Below the pieces are notes generated by a model. That model saw nothing but the letters and a program-made list of their open reading frames with translations. It was not told the DNA's origin and searched no databases. DNA of 53,114 nt from Streptomyces ipomoeae 91-03 (GTDB taxonomy: Bacteria > Actinomycetota > Actinomycetes > Streptomycetales > Streptomycetaceae): positions 1 through 53,114 of the forward strand of contig NZ_AEJC01000235.1 of assembly GCF_000317595.1 (NCBI RefSeq). The letters are read 5' to 3'. This document shows positions 33,196-41,873 of the stretch, piece after piece (within the stretch, counting starts at the first letter, position 1; each line of letters begins with the position of its first letter). The position numbers and the translations under genes are program-made.

Positions 33196-33852
33196 ATGCT
33201 GTTCAAGCTCACCGGGTCAAGCTGCTCGGGCAAGACGACCCTCGCCTTCGCGGCGGCCGGTCAGCTCGGGAAGTTGGCCGTGCACGACACCGATGAGCTC
33301 GGTGTGCCGGAGGACGCCGACCTGCGCTGGCGCCATCGCATGACCGAGATGTGGGTGCGACGCGCGTTGGACTACCAGGACCGCGGCGTCGACCTTCTGC
33401 TCAGCGGGCAGTCCCCCTTGGGCGAATTGCTGGCCGCGCCCTCCGCCCCGCTTCTGGACGGCATCGCCGTGTGCCTGGTCGATGTCGCTGACCCGGTCCG
33501 ACGCGCTCGCCTCGCCGAGCGTGACCCCGGACGATGGGACCCCGAGGCGATCGACGCCTACATCGGCTGGGCCGCATGGCACCGCAAGCACGCCCACGAC
33601 CCGTCCCACCGGCCCGACGTCATCATCGACAACAGCTGGCCCGAGATGGTCTGGGACCGCTGGACCGGCTGGAATACCGGCGATCCCCGATGGCGCACAC
33701 AGGTGCTCGACACCACGGACCGGCCAATCACCGAATCTGTGGACCAGGTCGAGCAGTGGATCAACGAGCAGCGCCACGCCCACCAAGCCGGCCAGCACCC
33801 CCTGAGCCACGGTTGGGGCCTCGTGATCCGCCCGAACGGTTCAGTCCAGTGA
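33196..33852 (+). CDS. P-loop kinase-like protein
   Basis: 218 residues from ATG 33196. Walker A LTGSSCSGKTTLA is at the very N-terminus, followed by DLLLSGQSPLGELLAAP and VCLVDVADPVRRARLAERDP, a layout like shikimate- or gluconate-kinase-type AAA/NK proteins. The C-terminal part (VIIDNSWPEMVWDRWTGWNT) is tryptophan-rich. The substrate is unknown. It is separated from the RiPP operon by 211 bases and may be independent. Confidence 0.7.
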   Translation: MLFKLTGSSCSGKTTLAFAAAGQLGKLAVHDTDELGVPEDADLRWRHRMTEMWVRRALDYQDRGVDLLLSGQSPLGELLAAPSAPLLDGIAVCLVDVADPVRRARLAERDPGRWDPEAIDAYIGWAAWHRKHAHDPSHRPDVIIDNSWPEMVWDRWTGWNTGDPRWRTQVLDTTDRPITESVDQVEQWINEQRHAHQAGQHPLSHGWGLVIRPNGSVQ

Positions 33853-34023
33853 ACCTGTACGCCCATGAGACCGGAGTTCCCGCCCCCATTCCGTTGACGA
33901 GGCGTCACCTTCAACAGCATTAGTCGCACAGTCGGATGGGATTCCGTCTACGTTCGCACCTCTCCCGCCCAGGCGAAGTTACCTCGCGTGAGACAGCCCT
34001 TGATCGAAAGGCAGAGGTACGCA

Positions 34024-34419
34024 GTGAAGTTCCAGTCAAAGCTGTCACCGGAGAAGCGCGCGGAACTGGCGGATCTCGTTATCGCCGGGACCAAGACCGT
34101 GCTGGAGCTGAGCGTCGAATACGAGGTCCCGCGCAGGACCGTGAACGGTTGGGTGCACAAGCGTAAGCAACAGCTCGGTATCCCCGGATCCACCCATGGA
34201 GGAGACCGCACCCTCCCGCCTGCAGCCCTACGCCGCGTCGCTAAGGAGAAAGAGGGGCGGGTCGCGGCGGAAAGGCGCGCGGAATCCTATCGAAGCGAGC
34301 TGGAGGACACCAAGACACAACTCGAGCGGCTGGTAGAGACACTCAACGGGATGCAGATCACCTTGGAGTACTACATGGGACAGAGGCCGCTCGCCGGTGA
34401 GCTGCCCCGAGTTTCGTAG
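34024..34419 (+). pseudogene. Helix-turn-helix/coiled-coil protein truncated by an IS
   Basis: From GTG 34024 (GGCAGAGG upstream) the product has a transposase-OrfA-like helix-turn-helix (KRAELADLVIAGTKTVLELS, VEYEVPRRTVNGWVHKRKQQ) and a long coiled coil (YRSELEDTKTQLERLVETLN). The last seven codons and the stop TAG 34417-34419 come from the IS3-family element that begins at 34398, so the natural C-terminus is gone. It was probably a mobile-element regulator or transposase subunit. Confidence 0.6.
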
Positions 34420-34436
34420 AGTCCGGCGGTCTTGTT

Positions 34437-35321
34437 TCAGGCGGACTGCAAGGTGGCTTGCTGTTGTCGCCACCAGTCGCGTTCGTACTCGGCGGGCGGT
34501 ACGTAGTCGAGTGCGGAGTGCAGGCGTTCCTCGTTGTACCAGGTGACCCACTGGAAGATCGCCCGCTCGACCTGGTCGAAGTCCCGCCATGGGCCTTGCA
34601 TCTCGATCAGCTCGGCCTTGAAGGTGCCGTTGAGCGCCTCGGCCATCGCGTTGTCGTAGCTGTCCGCGACGGAGCCGACCGAGGCGGCTGCGCCGATCTC
34701 GGCGAGCCGGTCGGTGTACCGGATGGATACGTATTGCGAGCCGCGGTCGCTGTGATGGATCAGGCCGGAGTCTTTCTTGATCCGGCGTCTCCACAGCGCC
34801 ATCTCCAGTGCATCCAGCGGGAGTTCGGTTCGCATGTGGTTCGCGACCTGCCAGCCGACGATCGTCCGGGAGAAGACGTCCAGGACGAACGCCACGTACA
34901 CCCAGCCCGTCCAGGTGCGGACATAGGTCATGTCGGCCACCCAGAGCTGGTCGGGCCGGCTCGCGGTGAAATTGCGGTCGACCAGGTCCGGCGGCCTGGG
35001 CGCCGACGGCTCCGGCACGGTGGTGCGGCGCCGCTGGCCGCGGATGACGCCCTCCAGGCCCAGCTCGGCCATCAGCCGCTCCACGGTGCAGCGAGCCACG
35101 TGCACACCCTTGCGCCGCAGCGCGCGGGTGATCCTGCGGACGCCATAAGTGCCGCCGGACTCGACATGGACCTGTTCGATCAGCGGCATGAGCTGCTCGT
35201 CACGCAGCCGGCGGGCGGACTTCGGCCGCTTCTTGCGCGCGTAGTATGCCGACTCGGAAAGCCCCAGCACCCGGCACGCGAACCCGACCCCGAGGCCCTT
35301 GTCCCTGAGGTGCTCGATCAC
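34437..35321 (-). CDS. IS3-family transposase OrfB
   Basis: 294 residues. HTH_21 segment GGTYGVRRITRALRRKGVHV; catalytic residues in WVADMTYVRTWTGWVY, IHHSDRGSQYVSIRY and DNAMAEALNGTFKAELIE; end FQWVTWYNEERLHSALDYVP. Its frame overlaps the orfA end by 4 bases (ATGA), so here orfB may be made by reinitiation rather than only by frameshift. Apparently intact. Confidence 0.9.
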   Translation of the reverse strand: MIEHLRDKGLGVGFACRVLGLSESAYYARKKRPKSARRLRDEQLMPLIEQVHVESGGTYGVRRITRALRRKGVHVARCTVERLMAELGLEGVIRGQRRRTTVPEPSAPRPPDLVDRNFTASRPDQLWVADMTYVRTWTGWVYVAFVLDVFSRTIVGWQVANHMRTELPLDALEMALWRRRIKKDSGLIHHSDRGSQYVSIRYTDRLAEIGAAASVGSVADSYDNAMAEALNGTFKAELIEMQGPWRDFDQVERAIFQWVTWYNEERLHSALDYVPPAEYERDWWRQQQATLQSA

Positions 35322-35629
35322 CTGGTCGGCCTCGTCCGGGGACGGTCGAGTTCCGCCGCGAAAAACGCGCTCGCGGCCTTCAGAATCTCGTTCGCCCGCC
35401 GCAACTCCGCGTTCTCCCGGCGGAGCTGCCTCAGCTCTTCCCGCTCGGCGGTGGTCAGCCGGTCGTCGCGTTCACCGGTGTCCGCCTCGGCTTGGCGGAC
35501 CCAGCCGCGCAGAGCCTCCTTGTGGATGCCCAAGTCCTTCGCGACATGCGCGATCGGTCGGCCGGTGGTGCGGACCTCGCGGACGGCCCGCTCGCGGAGC
35601 TCGTCCGGATATTTGCGTGGTGCTGGCAC
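35318..35629 (-). CDS. IS3-family OrfA
   Basis: 103 residues: helix-turn-helix (YPDELRERAVREVRTTGRPI, AHVAKDLGIHKEALRGWVRQ) and coiled coil (EREELRQLRRENAELRRANE) ending in the typical ILKAASAFFAAELDRP. It binds the element ends. Confidence 0.88.
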   Translation of the reverse strand: MPAPRKYPDELRERAVREVRTTGRPIAHVAKDLGIHKEALRGWVRQAEADTGERDDRLTTAEREELRQLRRENAELRRANEILKAASAFFAAELDRPRTRPTR

Positions 35630-35701
35630 TGCTCGTGGTTCTCCTTCGGGCCAGGATCATAAGCCTGGCTTCAGGAACTCCACGAAACCGGGGTCAGCTC
35701 A

Positions 35702-36807
35702 CTAATTTGCAGGAAGCCCGGCCCCGGATCGCAGAGGACCTGGGCATCAGCGCAGGGGAACTGGCTGGTCTGCACCGGCGGTTCGAGGTTGTCCCAGGTG
35801 CTCAGGCCCAGGTGGACTGGGGCGATGAGGGCAAGATCCTCGCCCATGTCGGCATTCCGAAGGTCTACTCCTTCCACATGACGCTGTCGTATTCGCGTGA
35901 CCCGTTCTGCTGCTTCACCACCGGCCAGGACCTGGCGACGTTCTTCGACTGCCATCGTCAGGCGTTCGCGCACTTCGGCGGGGTGCCGATGAGCATCGTC
36001 TACGACCGCACGAAGACGGTCGTGCGCCGACACGTGGCTCCTGGAGAGGCGGTCCCGCTCCATCCGGAGGCGGTCGCCTTCGCCGGGCACTACGACTTCG
36101 ACATCGATGTGCTGGCCGCCTACCGGCCCCAGGGCAAGGGCCGGGTCGAGCGACAGGTCGGCATCGTCCGCGACCACGTCCTGGCCGGCCGGGCATTCTC
36201 CTCGATCAAGGAGATGAACGCCGCCTTCGCGGCCTGGGTGCCGTTGCGGCGGGCGAAGGTCCACGGCACCCACGGTGAAGTCATCGGCCACAGGGCCGTG
36301 CGCGATCACATGGCCCTCCGCCCGCTCCCAGCGATCCCCTATGTGGTCGCCCAGCGGTATCTGCGGCACGTCGGCAAGGACTGCCTGGTCGCCTTCGACG
36401 CAAACCTCTACTCGGTGCCCGCCCGCAAGGTCCGCCCCCGCCAACTGGTCGAGATCCGGGCCACGAAGTCCCAGGTCATGCTGCATTCCACCGTTCCCGA
36501 CGCAGGCGGTCAGACTCTGTTGGCGGTTCATTCCCGGGCGGTCGGCCGCGGGGCCCGCATCGTCGACGAGACGCACTGGGACGGTCTGCCCACCGGTGCC
36601 GGCCGCCGCGTCACCACGGGCGACGACGCTCTGCCTCCACCCCGCCGCAGCCAGCCGGCAGGACCGGAGACCGGACCGCTGCAGGCTCTGCTGAACCGGA
36701 CCGCAGCCGCCCACATCGAGGTCGGCCGCCGTCCGTTGTCGGTCTATGACGAGCTGACCGGCACCCGCCCATTCACCTCCACCGCCCCGACCAAGGAAGC
36801 CCGTTGA
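35702..36807 (+). pseudogene. istA: IS21-family IstA, N-terminus deleted
   Basis: The IstA-like frame enters directly at the IS3 boundary (LQEARPRIAEDLGISAGEL), so the start and N-terminal helix-turn-helix are missing; a complete IstA is usually about 400-520 residues. The rve catalytic core remains: D in QAQVDWGDEGK, D in IVYDRTKTVV and E in GKGRVERQVGIV, then the C-terminal domain VPARKVRPRQLVEIRATKSQ. The open frame extends back through IS3 antisense sequence, but that part is not real IstA. The stop overlaps istB as TTGA. Confidence 0.85.
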
Positions 36808-37574
36808 GCGAGCTGACCAGCACCCGCATCCGCACGACCGCCGTCAAGCTCGGCTTGCCGCACCTGGCCGAGGCACTGAACCAGTACGTCCAGCGGGCCG
36901 ACGAGGCCAAGATGGGCTACCTCGATCCGCTCGACCTGGTCCTGGCCGAGGAACTCGCGGTCCGAGACGACCGCCGCTTCCGCAATGGGTTGCGGCTGTC
37001 GAAGCTGCCGCACCACAAGACGCTGGAGGACTACGACTTCTCCTTCCAGCCCGAACTCGACCCGCGCAAGGTCAAGGACCTGGCCACCCTCTCCTTCATC
37101 GAGGACAAGGCCAACGTCGCTCTGCTCGGGCCGCCCGGGGCCGGCAAGACCCACATCGCCGTTGCCCTCGCGGTCGCGGCCTGCCGGGCCGGCTACTCGA
37201 TCCACTTCACCAGCCTCGACGACATGGTCCGCAACCTCAAGGCTGCTGAGGACCATGGTCGGCTGATGAGCAAGCTCACCGGCTACCTCCGCCCCAGCGT
37301 TCTCGTGGTCGACGAGGTGGGCTACCAGCCTCTTGAGCGAGCCGAGGCAAACCTGGTCTTCCAGGTCATTTCCAAGCGTTACGAGAAGGGCTCGATCATC
37401 CTGACGTCGAACAAGACCTTCGGCGAGTGGGGCCAGGTCTTCGGCGACGAGGTTCTGGCCACGGCGATCCTCGACCGCCTCCTGCACCACTGCGAGGTCG
37501 TCCCGATCAACGGCAACAGCTACCGGCTCAAGAACCGCCTCCAGGCCATCGAGCGGGACACCGACGTGGCCTGA
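36804..37574 (+). CDS. istB: IS21-family IstB ATPase
   Basis: 256 residues from TTG 36804, overlapping istA. DnaC-like AAA+ helper ATPase with Walker A LLGPPGAGKTHIAVALA, Walker B VLVVDEVGYQPLERAE, sensor region ILTSNKTFGEWGQVFGDEVL and the C-terminal GNSYRLKNRL. It selects targets for IstA. It is intact, but its partner is truncated, so the IS21 copy should be immobile unless complemented. Confidence 0.92.
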   Translation: MSELTSTRIRTTAVKLGLPHLAEALNQYVQRADEAKMGYLDPLDLVLAEELAVRDDRRFRNGLRLSKLPHHKTLEDYDFSFQPELDPRKVKDLATLSFIEDKANVALLGPPGAGKTHIAVALAVAACRAGYSIHFTSLDDMVRNLKAAEDHGRLMSKLTGYLRPSVLVVDEVGYQPLERAEANLVFQVISKRYEKGSIILTSNKTFGEWGQVFGDEVLATAILDRLLHHCEVVPINGNSYRLKNRLQAIERDTDVA

Positions 37575-37638
37575 ACAGCGGTGCACATAACTTCGTACTC
37601 GGTGGCGCACTCAGACGAGTACGCGGACAAAGGGCTCC

Positions 37639-38289
37639 ATGCGGCGCAAGACCGACACTCTGATCGAGGCCCTGACCGGCCACTTCATCGACCATCACGC
37701 GTTCCTGGTCCGCGTGATGCTCGACCGCATCGACGCCTGCACCGCCATGGAGAAGCGGCTCGATGAGCGGATCGACGAACAGATCGCACTTTTACGCCGC
37801 CGCATCGACCTGCTCGTGACCATTCCCGGTGTGAACACCCGCACCGCCGAGGTGATCCTCGCGGAGATCGGCGACGACATCGCCCGCTTCCCGACAGCCG
37901 CCGACCTGGCCTCCTGGGCCGGCGTCTGCCCCGGCAACAACGAGTCCGGCGGCAGAACAGGCCCGGGCAGGACCCGTCACGGCGACCCCTGGCTCAAGGC
38001 CGCCCTCGGCCAGGCAGCCGTCTCCGCCTCGCGCACCAAGGACACCTACCTCGCCGCCCGCTACCGGCGCATCGCCTCCCGCCGCGGCAAGAAGAGAGCA
38101 CTGGTCGCCCTCCAGCACTCGATCCTGATCTCCGTCTGGCACATGTTCACCCACGACGCCGAATACGCCGACCTCGGCGGCCGGTACTTCATCGAACGCA
38201 CCGGCCGGGCCCGGCAGACACGGCGCCTGGTCAGCCAGCTCAACCAACTCGGCTACCACGTGACCCTTCAGACGGAAGGATCCGTCTGA
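37639..38289 (+). pseudogene. IS110-family transposase, C-terminal fragment
   Basis: 216 residues from ATG 37639 match only the C-terminal transposase_20 half of IS110 proteins: LLVTIPGVNTRTAEVILAEI, FPTAADLASWAGVCPGNNES and GGRTGPGRTRHGDPWLKAAL. The N-terminal DEDD/RuvC-like catalytic half (about 200 residues) is absent. It follows the IS21 istB by 64 bases, another scar in this IS nest. Confidence 0.82.
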
Positions 38290-38338
38290 CCATCCGCTAC
38301 CGACACGTGGAGGGGGGATTTTCGAATCAGTTTCCGTC

Positions 38339-39520
38339 TCAGTTGGGTTCTCGGCCCGTCGTGGACGGCTCCCACAGGGCGTCGCCGACTTGCTGCGCGA
38401 CCTTGCGGAGCATGGTCCCCGTCACGTGCATGTAGCGGGCCCGCATGCGTGCCGCTCCCCCAGGCTCCCAACCCATGATCGAGTCGATCACGACGTCCGG
38501 GACGCCGAGGATCAGAAGGACGGTCGCGGCGGTGTGGCGAGCGTCGTGAAGACGGCCGTCCCGCACACCCGCGTCCCGGAGGAGCCGCTTCCAGGTGGGG
38601 AAGTCGGTGTTCGGGCTGAGCGGCCCGCCGACCGGGGAGGCGAAGACGTACCCCTTGTCCTCCCAGTCGGCACCGGCGGCGATCCGGTCCTTCTCCTGCT
38701 CGTCCTGGTACTGACGGAGCAGCTTGATCAGCGGGTCGGGCAGGCCGACCGTACGACGTCCCGCGCGGGACTTGGTGGACTTGAACTCCCGGCGGACCTG
38801 CTGGCGCTGGGGGCAATAGCCAGCCTTCCGGCCACACGGGTTGTCCCCGCAGCCGTGTGCGTACTTGGGACGCAGCCGGTTCTTGCGGATGCGGACGTAC
38901 CCCGCCTCCAGGTCGACGTCCTCCCAGTGCAGCCCCAGCGCCTCCCCCTGGCGGAGCCCGAGGGCCAGGGCGACGACCCAGCGCGCGCTGTTCCGGAGCT
39001 TGGCCGCCTCCACGAGCAGGTTCTGAACCTCTTCGATCGTGTACGGCTCGATGTCCTCCTCTTCGAGGCGCGGAGCCTTGGCGATCTCCGCCACGTTGGT
39101 GGCCACGTGTCCACGTCGGACCGCTTCACCCAGGGCGACCCGGATCGTGCGGTGGACGTGGTGGGCGGTGCCGGCCGCGCTCCCCGAGTCCTGCATCTTC
39201 CGGTAGAAGCGCTCCAGGTGTTCGGGCTCCAGCTTGTCGAGCTTGTGGGCGCCCAGGCCGGGCACGAGGTGAACCCGGACGTCCACCTCGTAGCCGTCGT
39301 ACGTGTTCTCGGAGACGTACGGCTTGGCGATGTTCTCGACCCAGTGCTCAAGCCAGGCTTGAAGCGTCCAGCTCTGCCCCGGCTTCCTGAGTTTCTTGTC
39401 GTCCCGAGCCCGCTCCATCTCGCGGACCGCCTTGGTCACCTCAGCCTTTGTCTTGCGCTCGATGTGACGGCGGTCGGGCTCACCGCCGTGAAGGGCAACT
39501 ATCCGCACTCTCTGGTACAT
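38339..39520 (-). CDS. int: Tyrosine recombinase integrase, second copy
   Basis: 393 residues, closely related to the integrase at 6428-8194 through the core-binding and catalytic domains: ALGLRQGEALGLHW, LHDARHTAATVLLILGVPD, IMGWEPGGAARMRARYMHVT with nucleophile Tyr, and the Cys-rich insert CGDNPCGRKAGYCPQ. The N-terminus begins mid-way in the arm-binding domain (MYQRVRIVALHGGEPDRRH), about 20-25 residues short of the first integrase, and no upstream start completes it. It ends normally at VGDALWEPSTTGREPN. No xis or replication gene accompanies it, so it is probably the remnant of a lost element. Confidence 0.85.
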   Translation of the reverse strand: MYQRVRIVALHGGEPDRRHIERKTKAEVTKAVREMERARDDKKLRKPGQSWTLQAWLEHWVENIAKPYVSENTYDGYEVDVRVHLVPGLGAHKLDKLEPEHLERFYRKMQDSGSAAGTAHHVHRTIRVALGEAVRRGHVATNVAEIAKAPRLEEEDIEPYTIEEVQNLLVEAAKLRNSARWVVALALGLRQGEALGLHWEDVDLEAGYVRIRKNRLRPKYAHGCGDNPCGRKAGYCPQRQQVRREFKSTKSRAGRRTVGLPDPLIKLLRQYQDEQEKDRIAAGADWEDKGYVFASPVGGPLSPNTDFPTWKRLLRDAGVRDGRLHDARHTAATVLLILGVPDVVIDSIMGWEPGGAARMRARYMHVTGTMLRKVAQQVGDALWEPSTTGREPN

Positions 39521-39666
39521 GCGCTGGTGAGAGTGAACGACGCGAGATGACCGAGTGAAGCGGTATAGCCGGCCATCATGCGTGGGAAAGCCTCACAGAT
39601 TGACCATTGGTTTCCTGCCTCCGACCGATCGCAGCAGCCGCTGGTAAGGGCGCTTGTACCAAGAGT
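39521..39666. other. Intergenic region between divergent int and toxin-antitoxin genes
   Basis: 146 bases expected to hold two divergent promoters. No clear attachment-site repeat found. Confidence 0.35.
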
Positions 39667-39957
39667 ATGGTCTCTCGTATGGCAACCAAGAAGGTGACGG
39701 TGACGATCCCCGAGGATCTCCTGGACGAGATCCGTACGGAGGCGGCAGAGCGAGGGCTGTCGGCGTACGTCGCAGAGGCGCTGCGCTTCAAGCGCGACCG
39801 GGACCGGCTGCGGGAACTGTCCGACTGGCTGCAGGAGGAACACGGCCCCCTCACAGAGGAGGAGCGCACGGCAGCGCTCGAGGAACTCGAGGATCTCGAC
39901 GCCGAGCACGAGCGCCGCCGCACCGCAGGAAAGCACGACGCCGGAGAGGCCGTGTGA
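39667..39957 (+). CDS. vapB: VapB-like ribbon-helix-helix antitoxin
   Basis: 96 residues from ATG 39667 (or 92 from ATG 39679). The N-terminal strand and helices KKVTVTIPEDLLDEIRTEAA and ERGLSAYVAEALRFKRDRDR are a ribbon-helix-helix DNA-binding fold. The acidic C-terminus (LTEEERTAALEELEDLDAEH) would wrap the toxin. The stop overlaps the PIN gene start (GTGTGA), a classic toxin-antitoxin arrangement. It probably represses its own promoter. Confidence 0.82.
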   Translation: MVSRMATKKVTVTIPEDLLDEIRTEAAERGLSAYVAEALRFKRDRDRLRELSDWLQEEHGPLTEEERTAALEELEDLDAEHERRRTAGKHDAGEAV

Positions 39958-40379
39958 AGAAGCGTGCCACCGGGCACGGGCAGCGGCCCCTGCGCATCTT
40001 CGTACTCGACTACAAAGCCCTGTCCCTTGTCGTGCGCGGCGACCGCAAGATGATCGCCTGGCTCGACCTCGCGGCCCGAGGCGAGGCCGAGGTAGTGACG
40101 TCCCCCATGACGCTGGTCGAGGCGTACGACGGCAGAACCACCGAGCAGCGTTGGGACTGGGTGCTCTCCCGGCTCAAGGTCGCCGAGATCGGGAAGGACG
40201 AGGCCCGCCAGGCCCGCCGGCTCCTGGCCAACGCGAAGTTGCACGGCCACAAGTGCGCGATCGACGCGATACTCGCCGTCATCGCGCGACAGCAGAAGGG
40301 GCAGGTCACCGTCTTCGCCTCGGACGTGGACGACCTGGAGAAGCTGGTCCCGGAGTCGATCGTCGTCAAGAAGGTATGA
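39954..40379 (+). CDS. vapC: PIN-domain VapC-like toxin
   Basis: 141 residues from GTG 39954. PIN-domain acidic residues are placed as expected: D in FVLDYKALSLVV, E in SPMTLVEAYDG, D in HKCAIDAILAVIA and D in TVFASDVDDLEKL. PIN toxins cut structured RNAs such as tRNA or rRNA. The N-terminal RATGHGQRPLRI segment is a basic extension. It lies beside an integrase, consistent with stabilising a genomic island. Confidence 0.8.
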   Translation: MKKRATGHGQRPLRIFVLDYKALSLVVRGDRKMIAWLDLAARGEAEVVTSPMTLVEAYDGRTTEQRWDWVLSRLKVAEIGKDEARQARRLLANAKLHGHKCAIDAILAVIARQQKGQVTVFASDVDDLEKLVPESIVVKKV

Positions 40380-40499
40380 CCCGGCGCTCCGGTCTCAGTC
40401 CTGGTCTCGCTCACCCCCGTTCAGCGTCGTCCGAGACGCCCGCCACCCCCCGCTCCACCGCAGGTCAGAACGCCCCCGGCCCTCCCCGAACGCCCGGAC

Positions 40500-40606
40500 G
40501 AACATGTGGAAAGCGCGTGGGGGGCAACCCCTCACGAGTTGACTTGCTGGCGACCTTGCGGAGCAAGGTCCCGGTCACATGCGTGTTGCCGTCCGAGGCT
40601 GTGTGG
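40500..40606 (-). pseudogene. Fragment of an integrase C-terminus
   Basis: The minus strand encodes NTHVTGTLLRKVASKST, matching the segment just after the catalytic Tyr of the second integrase (YMHVTGTMLRKVAQQVGD). At the DNA level about 42 bases align with 38386-38430 with few differences. No larger frame survives. It is either a relic of a third integrase or an attachment-site copy derived from an integrase 3' end. Confidence 0.55.
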
Positions 40607-40650
40607 ACGGTCACAACGAACCGGATACAGGTAGGCGCATACTAGGGGCA

Positions 40651-40872
40651 ATGACAAAGCCTGCTGCACCGAAGCGTCATTTGCCTACCAGTCCCTTCAA
40701 GGCCCCCGTCACACCGGCTCCCAAGCACTTCGCCGTGGGCGAGCAGGTCACACACGACGTGTATGGCCTCGGCCGGGTGATCGGCATCGAGGAGGGAATC
40801 GCGGCGCTCGTGGATTTCGGCTCGGCGCAAATGCGGATCCTGAGCCCGTACGCCAAGATGACCAAGCTGTAG
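40651..40872 (+). CDS. Conserved small protein, SH3-like
   Basis: 73 residues from ATG 40651. A lysine/proline-rich N-terminus (MTKPAAPKRHLPTSPFKAP) is followed by a small beta domain HFAVGEQVTHDVYGLGRVIG and VDFGSAQMRILSPYAKMTKL, resembling CarD/SH3-like RNA-polymerase- or DNA-interacting modules. I believe it is widely conserved in Streptomyces; function unknown. Its upstream sequence contains GTAGGCGCAT and CATACTAG, a likely -10 region very close to the start. Confidence 0.75.
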   Translation: MTKPAAPKRHLPTSPFKAPVTPAPKHFAVGEQVTHDVYGLGRVIGIEEGIAALVDFGSAQMRILSPYAKMTKL

Positions 40873-40947
40873 GACCTGTAGGACCGCAGTGCCCGGTCAC
40901 GGCACGCCAGGCCCGTTCAGGGGCCTGTAACGAAAGGGATACCTCTC

Positions 40948-41130
40948 ATCGATCCGACATCGCTGTTCTCCGCCGTGGAAGGGCAACTCCGCTGTTCCAC
41001 CGCAGCATCGCCGCCTCCGGCGACAAACCCCTTCCAAGCCCCCGACTTCGGGGAAGACGAGACCTTCCTGCTCGAGGACGCACAGGAGCCCGTGTCGGGC
41101 ATGCGTGCCGCGCGGTCCAAGGCCGCTTAG
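40948..41130 (+). CDS. Possible small acidic protein, start unclear
   Basis: An open frame ending at TAG 41128-41130 has good codon use and encodes SLFSAVEGQLRC, NPFQAPDFGEDETFLLEDA and VSGMRAARSKAA. No standard start with a ribosome site is evident; AAAGGGATA lies about 10 bases upstream of the reported first codon (ATC). It may be a start-less remnant. A strong terminator follows at 41171. Confidence 0.35.
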   Translation: MDPTSLFSAVEGQLRCSTAASPPPATNPFQAPDFGEDETFLLEDAQEPVSGMRAARSKAA

Positions 41131-41170
41131 CGGTGGATTCGACAGGTGCCTGCGGGGCTGTCCCCGTAAA

Positions 41171-41206
41171 CGAAGGTCCCGACCGGTTCGCTGGTCGGGA
41201 CCTTCG
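41171..41206. terminator. 14-bp perfect hairpin terminator
   Basis: CGAAGGTCCCGACC (41171-41184), 8-base loop, complement 41193-41206. It lies between plus-strand genes ending at 40872/41130 and the converging ArsR gene, so it probably works both ways. Confidence 0.75.
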
Positions 41207-41332
41207 TGCGCATCCTGGTGAAGGGGGCCGCCTCCCGGCACCACAGAGCGCACCGCAGAGCACACCACAGAGCGCGGTCAGCTCTCCTGGGAGAGCTCCT
41301 GGGAGACGGCCGCCGGTCAAGGGGGGCCGTCG

Positions 41333-41683
41333 CTACGACGGCGGCTTCGCCTCGCCCTGGGCTGCCTGCAGGTCGGCGAGCAGTTCTGCCTGCCCGGCCA
41401 GCACGCCGGAGAGGATGGTGCGGGCGACCCGGAGGAGCTCGGCGACGTGCGGGCTGGTGAGCGAGTAGTAGACGGTCGAGCCCTCCTTGCGCGTCACCAC
41501 CAGGTTCGCGCGCCGCAGGACGGCGAGCTGCTGGGAGAGGTGCGCGGGCTCGATGCCCACCTCGGGCAGCATCTCGGCGACCGCGTGCTCGCGCTCGCTC
41601 AGCAGCTCCAGGACGCGGATGCGGGCCGGGTGGCCGAGCGTCTTGAAGAACTCGGCCTTCAGTTGGTACAGCGGCGTACTCAT
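41333..41683 (-). CDS. ArsR-family regulator (first)
   Basis: 116 residues from ATG 41683. Winged helix ALGHP-type core: YQLKAEFFKTLGHPARIRVL, LSEREHAVAEMLPEVGIEPA, HLSQQLAVLRRANLVVTRKE and GSTVYYSLTSPHVAELLRVA. No cysteine metal site is visible, so the signal is probably not a thiophilic metal. The AATTGC-N8-GCAATT site at 41852 lies upstream and is likely its own operator. It is closely related to the second ArsR protein at 44446. Confidence 0.88.
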   Translation of the reverse strand: MSTPLYQLKAEFFKTLGHPARIRVLELLSEREHAVAEMLPEVGIEPAHLSQQLAVLRRANLVVTRKEGSTVYYSLTSPHVAELLRVARTILSGVLAGQAELLADLQAAQGEAKPPS

Positions 41684-41851
41684 CGTGCCGTCGCCTCCCC
41701 GACACCACGGCACGGCCCCACCGGCCGAGCCTCGGCGCATCGCGTCCACCCACTCGTCAACAACATGCGGCCCATCCTCGCGTGCGCCACCGGCCGCACC
41801 GAACCCGCCTGGAGGAACCGGACCACCGGTTCCGGAAGTGACGTCCTCACG

Positions 41852-41871
41852 AATTGCCGAGATTAGCAATT
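41852..41871. promoter_or_regulatory. ArsR operator, AATTGC-N8-GCAATT
   Basis: Perfect 6-bp arms with an 8-base spacer, 168 bases upstream of the first ArsR gene and 2 bases past the end of the ATPase gene. The same arms and spacing occur upstream of the second ArsR gene at 44891-44910. Confidence 0.65.
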
Positions 41872-41873
41872 TG

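Larger units (their letters stand above)
34398..35701 (-). mobile_element. IS3-family insertion sequence (second type)
   Basis: 1304 bp. Left end TGAGCTGCCCCGAGTTTCGTAG (34398-) and right end complementary to TGAGCTGACCCCGGTTTCG form imperfect inverted repeats. orfA and orfB lie on the minus strand. The flanking triplets (CGG and CTA) do not match and both flanking genes are truncated, so the insertion was followed by an adjacent deletion. Confidence 0.82.

Noticed and set aside
35299..35701. Plus-strand open frame giving IstA an N-terminal extension
   Set aside because: This part is antisense to the IS3 orfA/orfB and has arginine/serine-rich shadow composition; the true IstA homology starts at the IS border.
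34398..35701. Target-site duplication around the second-type IS3 element
   Set aside because: Flanking triplets CGG and CTA do not match; an adjacent deletion is more likely.
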